From: Virgibacillus necropolis
GTDB taxonomy: Bacteria; Bacillota; Bacilli; Bacillales; Amphibacillaceae
DNA: 64,000 nt
Reading direction: 5' to 3'
Assembly: GCF_002224365.1 (NCBI RefSeq)
Contig: NZ_CP022437.1
Coordinates: 620,001-684,000, forward strand
In this document: piece by piece, positions 57,204-64,000 of the stretch
Layout: each line of letters opens with the position of its first letter
Position numbering within the stretch: position 1 is the stretch's first letter
Position numbers and translations under genes: made by a program
The notes under the pieces: model-generated
Databases searched by the model: none
What the model was told of the DNA's origin: nothing
What the model saw: the letters and a program-made list of their open reading frames with translations, nothing else

Positions 57204-58661
57204 ATGGAAGAGCGAACGAAACTGAAAAAGACACTTAAGCCACACTGGGTATGGGCGATTGCCTTAGGATCCTCAATAGGTTGGGGTGCTTTCGTACAAC
57301 CAACAGTTTGGATGAGTGGTGGTGGACCTCTTGGTGTTATCATCGGATTCTTAATCGGTGCAGCGCTTATGATGTTAATAGCTGTAAGTTATGGGTTCTT
57401 AATTAAAAGCTTTCCCGTTTCTGGAGGGGAATTTGCCTATGCATTTGTCAGCCTGGGACGTACCCACGCATTTATATGCGGATGGTTTTTAACACTTGGT
57501 TACATATGTATTGTTGCTTTAAACGCATCCGCATTTGCTTTAATGGTTAAATTTATCTTTCCAAAAGTAATCGAAAACTTCCATTTGTACCAAATTGCTG
57601 GTTGGGATGTATATGGCATGGAAGTCCTTATAGCTTCTATCGTACTAATCGTATTTGGGTATTTAAATGTACGTGGAACTGGTTTATCTGGGCGTATGCA
57701 ATTTGTTTTTTGTGTCATAATGCTAATAGGTGTAGGTATTATAACGATATTAATTGGTGGAAACCCTGGGACATCACTTGCAGATATTAAACCATACTTT
57801 CCAACTGATACAACAACATTTGCAGCAATTATATCAATTGTAGCAATTGCGCCATGGGCGTATGTTGGGTTTGACAACGTTCCACAGGCTGCAGAGGAAT
57901 TTAACTTTTCATCTAAAAAAGCATTTTCTTTGATTATATTAGCTATTTTATTTTCAGGACTATTGTATAGCATGATGATTCTTGCTACGGCAATGGCTAG
58001 CCCGTGGCAAGCAATGGCGGAGTCAGGGAATGTTTGGGGTACTGCAGTAGCAGTTCAAGAAATTCTTGGAACGTTTGGCTTAGCTGTATTAGCAATTGCA
58101 CTTAGCATGGGAATCTTCACAGGGCTTAATGGATTTGTTATTTCAGCAAGTCGTCTGCTATTCGCAATGTCTCGTGCGAAAATTTTGCCTGAAGTATTTT
58201 CAAAAATTCATCCAAAATATAAAACACCGTATGTAGGGATCATTTTCGCCTCAATCATTGCTATGTTTGCACCATGGTTTGGTCGTCAGGCTTTATTATG
58301 GGTAGTAGATATGTCCTCAATTGGTGTTTCAATTGCTTATTTCTACACCTGTTTTACAGCATTTAGTATCTTCAAATGGTCGATGGGAAGTGACTTTAAC
58401 GCAGCAAAGCATGTAGTTGCGCCAGGGAAAAAATTTATTTCTGTAATAGGAATGTTAGCAAGTATAACATTTATCGGATTGTTATTATTCCCTGGATCAC
58501 CCGCATTTCTTGGAGTAGAATCAAGAGTTGCCTTAGTGGCGTGGATTGTTCTAGGAGTAGTGTTCTATCTAGTTAAACGAACTGAATTTAACAAGATTCC
58601 AAAAGAAGAGCTAAACTATTTAATCTTAGGAAATAAAAAAATTAACGTCGAGGAAAAATAA
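57204..58661 (+). CDS. APC-family amino acid permease
   Basis: 485 residues, about twelve membrane helices. N-terminal ALGSSIGWGAFVQPTVWMS equals the substrate-binding helix-1 motif of the APC superfamily. The following SFPVSGGEFAYAFVSLGR and helix 6 APWAYVGFDNVPQAAEEF are also typical. Substrate cannot be told. Monocistronic, ribosome site AAGGAG. Confidence 0.9.
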   Translation: MEERTKLKKTLKPHWVWAIALGSSIGWGAFVQPTVWMSGGGPLGVIIGFLIGAALMMLIAVSYGFLIKSFPVSGGEFAYAFVSLGRTHAFICGWFLTLGYICIVALNASAFALMVKFIFPKVIENFHLYQIAGWDVYGMEVLIASIVLIVFGYLNVRGTGLSGRMQFVFCVIMLIGVGIITILIGGNPGTSLADIKPYFPTDTTTFAAIISIVAIAPWAYVGFDNVPQAAEEFNFSSKKAFSLIILAILFSGLLYSMMILATAMASPWQAMAESGNVWGTAVAVQEILGTFGLAVLAIALSMGIFTGLNGFVISASRLLFAMSRAKILPEVFSKIHPKYKTPYVGIIFASIIAMFAPWFGRQALLWVVDMSSIGVSIAYFYTCFTAFSIFKWSMGSDFNAAKHVVAPGKKFISVIGMLASITFIGLLLFPGSPAFLGVESRVALVAWIVLGVVFYLVKRTEFNKIPKEELNYLILGNKKINVEEK

Positions 58662-58703
58662 AGAAAATCCTTCGCTCTTATTAAAAGGGCGAAGGATTTT
58701 TTC
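58662..58703 (+). terminator. Terminator after the permease gene
   Basis: AAAATCCTTCGCTCT / AGGGCGAAGGATTTT stem and T6. Confidence 0.88.
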
Positions 58704-58706
58704 TAC

Positions 58707-58910
58707 ACGTAAGGAAAGCATAAAAGTTGGCTCTATTAAGCTTACTTATATCGACGGTCATGTCCAGCTCCACCGCCCAGCAACTAGCAAACTTCACACT
58801 CCTCCACTACGATAAGTCAACATCGGTTCGTACCTCACCGTGTTCCCTTTATCTCATTGCGGAATGCTCCAGTTTGTACGTTGCTAAACGGGCGCCTGCG
58901 CTTTTCTAAT
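58707..58910. repeat. Long dispersed repeat (AAAAGCGCAGGCGCC family)
   Basis: On the minus strand it begins AGAAAAGCGCAGGCGCCCG, contains GGTGGAGCTGGACATGACCG and ends ACTTTTATGCTTTCCTTACG. The same order of blocks is found at 61564-61720. No transposase. Confidence 0.65.
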
Positions 58911-58912
58911 GA

Positions 58913-59086
58913 TTAGAAACCAACACTTTCACGTTCATCACACATATTATCTATCTCCTGTTCAGTCAATGTAGTGTTTTTATCATAATCCGGATTAGGA
59001 TGAACAATCATTGTGGTTAATCCTATAACAGCTAGTGTATAAACAAAAAGCGCAATTCCCATTATGGTGTATTTAACTTTGTTCAT
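58913..59086 (-). CDS. Small single-helix membrane protein (57 aa)
   Basis: Minus-strand ORF from ATG 59086 (GGGAGGATATC upstream) to TAA 58913. It begins MNKVKYTIMGIALFVYTLAV, continues IGLTTMIVHPNPDYDKN and ends NMCDERESVGF. One membrane helix (about 7-27) and an acidic outside tail. No family recognised. The strong ribosome site and protein-like composition support it. The gap from 59087 to 59331 shows no further gene. Confidence 0.72.
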   Translation of the reverse strand: MNKVKYTIMGIALFVYTLAVIGLTTMIVHPNPDYDKNTTLTEQEIDNMCDERESVGF

Positions 59087-59331
59087 GATATCCTCCCGTA
59101 AATGTCAACATTATTTTTAACTACGTGGCAGAACCTACTTTAAAGTTATCATATTTTGATGTTTACCGACAAATCAAGTGTCAGAGAAACTAATAGAGCA
59201 TTTTCCTTATTAACATAAGTAGAATTTACAATAAATTTACAGAATTATAACAAAATATGTATTGAATATTATTTTTAATTAATTATAATTGGGTAGAAAA
59301 CTTCATCATCTCATTTAATAGGAGGATTGAA

Positions 59332-60384
59332 ATGGAATACTTAGCTCTAGTAGTTTGTTTTATAGTTTCGCTCATAATCACGCCTTTTATTAAAAAACTA
59401 GCAATAACAATTGGTGCCGTCGATCAACCAAATGCTAGAAAAATTCATAAAAACGTAATGCCAAGGTTAGGTGGTTTGGCTATTATTATAAGCTCTATGT
59501 TAGGAATGGTATTGTTCCTTCCAGACACTTCGGTGATTTTGCCAATAATGATAGGGGCGGTCATCATAACATGTATAGGTGTCTTGGATGATGTAATTGA
59601 ATTATCCGCTAAATTTAAGCTTTCTGGACAGTTATTAGCAGCGATTGTTTGCGTTGTCGGTGGAATTCAAATTGAATTTATCACGATACCATTTGGCGAA
59701 AAGATAGAATTTGGTTATCTTGTTGCTGTTCCATTAACAATTATTTGGATTGTAGGAGTTACAAATGCTATTAATCTAATAGATGGTTTAGATGGTTTAG
59801 CTGCAGGTGTTTCTTCTATTGCGTTACTAACAATTTCTGGGATGGCAATTTCAATGGGAAGTATGTTTATTGCAATTTTAGGTCTAGTTGTACTAGGAAG
59901 TACACTTGGCTTTCTCTTCTACAATTTTCATCCAGCAAAGATTTTCATGGGTGATACGGGAGCATTATTTTTAGGATATATGATCAGTGTGATGGCTGTT
60001 GTGGGGCTTTTTAAGAACGTTGCGCTTTTCTCTCTTATTGTACCTATAATTATTCTCGGTGTTCCATTACTTGATACAACCTTTGCTATAATTCGTCGCG
60101 CTCTAAAACGACAACCGTTAGCGACAGCAGATAAATTTCATCTACATCACTGTTTATTAAAGTTGGGATATACCCACCGCCAAACAGTTATCTTAATCTA
60201 TGCCATGAGCAGCTACTTTGGTATTGCTGCAATTATCTTTAATCGAGCAACCTTATGGGGTTCTAGCCTTATAATTGTTGGTTTACTCATTACTATCGAA
60301 TTAATTGTCGAAGTCACTGGATTAATTGGGGAAAATTATCGTCCAGTACTACGTTTTATGCAAGGAGCTAAACCTAAAAAGTAA
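59332..60384 (+). CDS. tagO: TagO/WecA-type glycosyl-1-phosphate transferase, paralogue 2
   Basis: 350 residues. Same motif set as paralogue 1: DDVIELSAKFKLSGQ, NAINLIDGLDGLAAG, MGDTGALFLGYM and HLHHCLLKLGYTHRQ. Preceded by AGGAGG. Ends 12 bases before an acyltransferase gene, so the two are probably co-transcribed. Substrate may be UDP-GlcNAc or another UDP-HexNAc. Confidence 0.92.
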   Translation: MEYLALVVCFIVSLIITPFIKKLAITIGAVDQPNARKIHKNVMPRLGGLAIIISSMLGMVLFLPDTSVILPIMIGAVIITCIGVLDDVIELSAKFKLSGQLLAAIVCVVGGIQIEFITIPFGEKIEFGYLVAVPLTIIWIVGVTNAINLIDGLDGLAAGVSSIALLTISGMAISMGSMFIAILGLVVLGSTLGFLFYNFHPAKIFMGDTGALFLGYMISVMAVVGLFKNVALFSLIVPIIILGVPLLDTTFAIIRRALKRQPLATADKFHLHHCLLKLGYTHRQTVILIYAMSSYFGIAAIIFNRATLWGSSLIIVGLLITIELIVEVTGLIGENYRPVLRFMQGAKPKK

Positions 60385-60396
60385 GCCGGTGATAGT

Positions 60397-61563
60397 ATGA
60401 AAAATAACCAAAAACGAATCAGTTTAGATGAAATTCAATTGGCCCGAGCATTCGCTATTCTAGCAGTATTAGTTGTTCACTCAACATCAAGCGGTGTAAC
60501 TAGTATTCCGACAGATTCATTTCTGTTTCCGTTATACAATTTCCTTAATATTGCTGGAAAGTTGGGTACTCCTACGTTCATCATGTTAAGTAGTTTTGTT
60601 TTATTTTATAATTATTATCCACGAGTAGCGAATTGGATAATAATGAAGAAGTTTTACATAAAACGTTTGAAGTTTATTTTAGTACCATATATTCTTTTCT
60701 CTGTTATTTACTTTTCCGTTAAATGGTACATGTATTACGATTATCCAAGTCTAGCATTTGCGCTGAATAAGTTTTTAACATTATTGGCCTTAGGAAAAGC
60801 ACATCCCCATCTTTACTTTGTTTTTATAAGTGTCCAATTGTATGTGCTTTTTCCATTACTGTTAATTATGTTTAAGAAATCTTCATTCCTAAGAAAGAAT
60901 GCGATATGGATTGGAATTCTACTTCAGTGGATATGGGTTATACTTAACAAAAATTACTTTCATATTACACTAAAAGGATCCATTTCATTATCATATATAT
61001 CCTTTTATTTTGTCGGAGCATACCTAGGTATCTATTATTTTGAAATCAGGGAGAAGATAAAGGCTCAATCCTATAAAGAAAAGGTACTACTACCACTATT
61101 TATAGGGTATGGTGCAATAGTAATATTATATACAGGTTTTATGTATCTAGTAAGAATAAATGTATATCCGAATGTAGCTGAGCAACTTCCGCAAATAGTA
61201 AGCCGTTATCTTTACGAATTCACATGGGCTACCAATGCCTTGTTTGCAGGGTTAGTGTTGTTTTATCTTGCACATATAGCAAATAAGCGGTTTGGCAATA
61301 GGACAAAAATAGTTTTCATGGAGATAGGTGCTACTTCCTTTGGCATCTATTTAATTCATCCATTATTTTTGATGCTATTTAGAGGAATCTTATCAGCAGG
61401 TAGTCCATTTCTATATCATAGCTGGCAAGTACTAACATTTATCCTGGTGGGAATGATAAGTTGGTTAGTTGTCAGGTTTATTTTCCGCTATATACCTCAT
61501 TACTGGGTTATTTTTGGTAAATTACCTGAACAACAAAAGCTTCCATTAAAAAATAAAAGATAA
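60397..61563 (+). CDS. Acyltransferase 3 family membrane protein, copy 2
   Basis: 388 residues, about ten membrane helices. EIQLARAFAILAVLVVHSTS with the active-site His, GTPTFIMLSSFVLFYNYYPR and the later SFGIYLIHPLFLMLFRG. Related in layout but not close in sequence to the copy at 55.9 kb. Likely acetylates a surface glycan made through the adjacent TagO-like enzyme (inference). Confidence 0.9.
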   Translation: MKNNQKRISLDEIQLARAFAILAVLVVHSTSSGVTSIPTDSFLFPLYNFLNIAGKLGTPTFIMLSSFVLFYNYYPRVANWIIMKKFYIKRLKFILVPYILFSVIYFSVKWYMYYDYPSLAFALNKFLTLLALGKAHPHLYFVFISVQLYVLFPLLLIMFKKSSFLRKNAIWIGILLQWIWVILNKNYFHITLKGSISLSYISFYFVGAYLGIYYFEIREKIKAQSYKEKVLLPLFIGYGAIVILYTGFMYLVRINVYPNVAEQLPQIVSRYLYEFTWATNALFAGLVLFYLAHIANKRFGNRTKIVFMEIGATSFGIYLIHPLFLMLFRGILSAGSPFLYHSWQVLTFILVGMISWLVVRFIFRYIPHYWVIFGKLPEQQKLPLKNKR

Positions 61564-61720
61564 GTAAGAAAAGCGCAAGCGCCTTGAAAGACACGACAAG
61601 CATAAGCAGAGCGGTGCAGTGTGGGTGTTTTTGCCACACGGAAGCGAACTGCTTATGTCTCGAGTGTCTAGGCGCTGGAGCTAGACAGATAATCGCCAAA
61701 ATTCTATACTTTCTTTGCTC
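61564..61720. repeat. Long dispersed repeat (AAAAGCGCAGGCGCC family)
   Basis: Starts AAGAAAAGCGCAAGCGCC, contains GTCTAGGCGCTGGAGCTAGA and ends ATTCTATACTTTCTTTG. Internal inverted segments (GCATAAGCAG / CTGCTTATG). Confidence 0.68.
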
Positions 61721-61725
61721 TGTGC

Positions 61726-61764
61726 AAAAAAAAAAACGACCTCTACCAAGGTCGTTTTTTTGCA
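61726..61764. terminator. Bidirectional terminator between convergent genes
   Basis: AAACGACCT / AGGTCGTTT stem with A/T runs on both sides. Confidence 0.85.
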
Positions 61765-61765
61765 C

Positions 61766-62890
61766 CTATTTGTTGCCTACACTAATACTGACATCATTAC
61801 TGGTCGGTGGGACACCAGCTGAGAACAGTTGAAGAGCTAATCTCGATGTATCCTGTGCTTCTAATTGACTTTTTTTTACTTTATTTTTAAATGTAGTTTG
61901 TTGTGCAGTCCTATTTGATAAAGCCCGATTAACATGGTTTAGAAGCCTTTGATCATCCCAATTATTCTTTTCAACATGACCCACTACAGATTGCTCACAA
62001 ATTGCTGCAAATGCGTCAATTTTAGGATCATAAGATATAGCGACAAAAGGCGTATAGTTAATCGACGAAAAGATAAGTGAGTGAAGTCTCATTCCAATTA
62101 ATAAATCCGATTGTCCTATAATAGAAATCTTTTCTTCAATGCTCGAATCATATGGTGCGATATAACTTTTCTCTGTCATAATTTCAGCAGTTTCATTCGA
62201 TGCTATTTCATCATATTTGCCATGCATTGGAACAAAGATAATTGAATTGCCATCACGTACCAGTTGATCTAGACAACTTGCAATTTTTTCTTTATAGGGT
62301 ATTGTAGTAGGCCAATTTCTTACACTTACAGTGATAATAGGATTACGAATGTGTTGTTTTTGAATCCAGTTATTTTTAAATTGACTGCTATCGAGACCTA
62401 TTACTGGATCTGGAACGATACTCGTAGATTTAGTAACACCGATACTTGCTAATAAGTTTTTAGAGTTACGATCTCTTACGGTAATTTGATCAACTTTATT
62501 AAGTGTCTTTTTTACAATCCATTTATTTATACTATTCCTAATAGGGCCCATCCCTTGAGCGTATATGAAAACAGGCTTTTTATACCACTGGGCTATCTTT
62601 ATTATTCCGGTATAATACGGAATTGATTTAAGTCCAGTTTGGTCCTGTAAAAGACTGCCGCCCCCGCTGATCAAACCATCTGCTTTTTTAACAACTCGAC
62701 TTATTTCTTTAAAGTTCCATCGATTCACCGCATTGACGTTATATGTTTCCATGGTTGATTTCGGATTGTTTGAAAGTACGGTAATATCAACTTCTTGTTT
62801 TATGTTTCTTATGGCTCGAATAATAGAATACAATATAGCTTCATCTCCTACGTTATCAAATCCATAGTAACCAGACAACACGACGTGCAT
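61766..62890 (-). CDS. csaB: Polysaccharide pyruvyl transferase CsaB
   Basis: 374 residues from ATG 62890, set by GAGGTGG. N-terminal VVLSGYYGFDNVGDEAIL, then SGGGSLLQDQTGLKSIPYY, YAQGMGPIRN and GMRLHSLIFSS are CsaB motifs. Adds pyruvate to a secondary wall polymer, the ligand for SLH-domain S-layer proteins in Bacilli. The start overlaps the stop of the upstream gene by one base (TAATG). It ends in a short non-conserved tail. Confidence 0.93.
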   Translation of the reverse strand: MHVVLSGYYGFDNVGDEAILYSIIRAIRNIKQEVDITVLSNNPKSTMETYNVNAVNRWNFKEISRVVKKADGLISGGGSLLQDQTGLKSIPYYTGIIKIAQWYKKPVFIYAQGMGPIRNSINKWIVKKTLNKVDQITVRDRNSKNLLASIGVTKSTSIVPDPVIGLDSSQFKNNWIQKQHIRNPIITVSVRNWPTTIPYKEKIASCLDQLVRDGNSIIFVPMHGKYDEIASNETAEIMTEKSYIAPYDSSIEEKISIIGQSDLLIGMRLHSLIFSSINYTPFVAISYDPKIDAFAAICEQSVVGHVEKNNWDDQRLLNHVNRALSNRTAQQTTFKNKVKKSQLEAQDTSRLALQLFSAGVPPTSNDVSISVGNK

Positions 62891-64000
62891 TAGGACCACC
62901 TCGCTTTATTTTTATTGGTAATGTAGCGGAAGCATATTTTAACTAAATAAATCAGAAAGATACCAATTAGATAACCTATTATTAAGCTATAGGCAGTTCG
63001 TAATAACGAAACACTTAAGGGGATGTGAAAATGTGTGAAGGTATTCATAATTGACAAAAATCCAATCACACCGGGAATAAGTAAGAATTTACCCCATCTT
63101 TTATTAATACCCATTGTATATAGAGCTAGAATATAAAGCGGAAAACCAATTAAAAATTCCTTCGTCCTAGGTCTTACGTACAAATATTCTTCTAATTTAT
63201 GTCGTATCAGCAATTCCAATTCACTAACTGAACCCGCATTGCCTGTACGGCTAATATAGTAAAAAGCCATTAATCCAACTATAGTAATAATTATGATATG
63301 CCAATATTTCACTGGCGTCTTCAAAATTGTATTCACTTCTTTAGCATTCATCGAACCGTATCTTTTACTAAACAATATATAGAAAGCTAAGAACAGAATA
63401 GGGGTGACATAAACCAGTTTAACGCCTCTGAATAATTCAAATCCAGTTATAAAGGCGTTGCCATTCAACAGACTTATTACGATTGCAATACCAACAAAAC
63501 TTATTCCAATAGTTTTAAAATATCGAAATGTAATAGTCTTGATAGTGGTTGTCCCCTCACTAGATGAGATCACAGCATAAATCGGTGTGATGATGGCAAT
63601 GATTAATGCAAAAGCCTTTAACACTACTAAACTATGTAGAAGAAAAAAAGATAGTGCTAGTAAAAACATGAAAACTGACGATGCCAATCTTATTTTTTTA
63701 TTATCAATAATGCCTGCAGATAGATAAGTGAATAAAATTCCTGCTAACAGTACAGCGGCCTTTATCCATAAAGGTGTATAGATTTCTTTAAAAGGTTCCG
63801 GTGCCCCCGGAATAAATTGATTGGGCATATTTTTATTGACTGCATGTATGAAATTTGTTGCAGTTTCTAAACTTTCAACGGGTTCTCCGTTTGGAAAGTG
63901 AAAAAAGATGGACCGTATATTCCGTTCCTTTACGGCTCTCACGGCTCTGTCAACACTTTCATCGAGCGCATCATTATTCAAACGCATACTGTGTAGCCGA
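62890..64000 (-). CDS. DUF5693-like membrane protein, 5' end outside window
   Basis: The frame stays open to the window edge, so the N-terminus is missing; 369 complete residues are visible. A soluble stretch (DESVDRAVRAVKERNIRSIF) precedes about nine membrane helices. The arrangement and its coupling to csaB match the DUF5693 family. Probably helps deliver or flip material for the CsaB-modified polymer; that is inference. Confidence 0.8.
   Translation of the reverse strand, partial: RLHSMRLNNDALDESVDRAVRAVKERNIRSIFFHFPNGEPVESLETATNFIHAVNKNMPNQFIPGAPEPFKEIYTPLWIKAAVLLAGILFTYLSAGIIDNKKIRLASSVFMFLLALSFFLLHSLVVLKAFALIIAIITPIYAVISSSEGTTTIKTITFRYFKTIGISFVGIAIVISLLNGNAFITGFELFRGVKLVYVTPILFLAFYILFSKRYGSMNAKEVNTILKTPVKYWHIIIITIVGLMAFYYISRTGNAGSVSELELLIRHKLEEYLYVRPRTKEFLIGFPLYILALYTMGINKRWGKFLLIPGVIGFLSIMNTFTHFHIPLSVSLLRTAYSLIIGYLIGIFLIYLVKICFRYITNKNKARWS

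Overview
The window is low-GC DNA from an endospore-forming, flagellated Gram-positive bacterium of the family Bacillaceae. Gene order follows the Bacillus subtilis block spoIIR-ywlC-mntP-ywlE-rpiB-ywlG-glyA-upp-atpIBEFHAGDC-ywzB-ywmB-murAA-spoIID-spoIIQ-spoIIID-mbl-flhO-flhP-fabZ. A gas-vesicle cluster of the Bacillus megaterium type and many short dispersed repeats suggest a halotolerant or aquatic genus such as Oceanobacillus, Virgibacillus or Lentibacillus. The genus is inference only.

Layout. 1-2 kb: end of spoIIR, a GNAT-like gene, a DnaA-box cluster and ywlC. 2.3-7.4 kb: accessory insertion with a membrane protein, four tandem genes for nearly identical 29-30 aa peptides, and a heterodimeric ABC exporter. 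7.5-7.8 kb: candidate type I toxin locus. 8.1-14.1 kb: mntP, ywlE, rpiB, ywlG, glyA, upp, mnaA. 14.3-16.5 kb: secreted Vpr-like subtilase. 17-24.2 kb: complete F1Fo ATP synthase operon with structured intercistronic gaps. 24.7-27.2 kb: ywzB, ywmB, murAA. 27.5-30.5 kb: muropeptide-recycling operon ldcA-ykfB-ykfC. 30.8-38.5 kb: spoIID, spoIIQ, an AimR-like receptor gene, a short leader ORF and spoIIID, mbl, flhO, flhP and a small membrane gene. 38.5-39.8 kb: a small membrane protein gene, fabZ and a lipoprotein gene.

40-46 kb (minus strand): gvpQ-B-R-N-F-G-L-S-K-J-T plus a YjfB-like gene, behind a SigB-type promoter and closed by a perfect hairpin terminator. 46.4-53.4 kb: comK, an RND exporter with its lipoprotein adaptor, a small membrane protein, a split ThrE-type exporter and a DUF2935-like gene. 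53.6-64 kb: cell-envelope region with two TagO/WecA paralogues, two acyltransferase-3 proteins, an anchored acidic protein, an APC permease, a small membrane protein, csaB and a DUF5693-like gene cut by the window end.

The most novel-looking items are the tandem mini-peptide genes next to the ABC exporter and the orphan AimR-like gene lodged between sporulation genes. No tRNA, rRNA, CRISPR array, transposase gene or prophage was seen.
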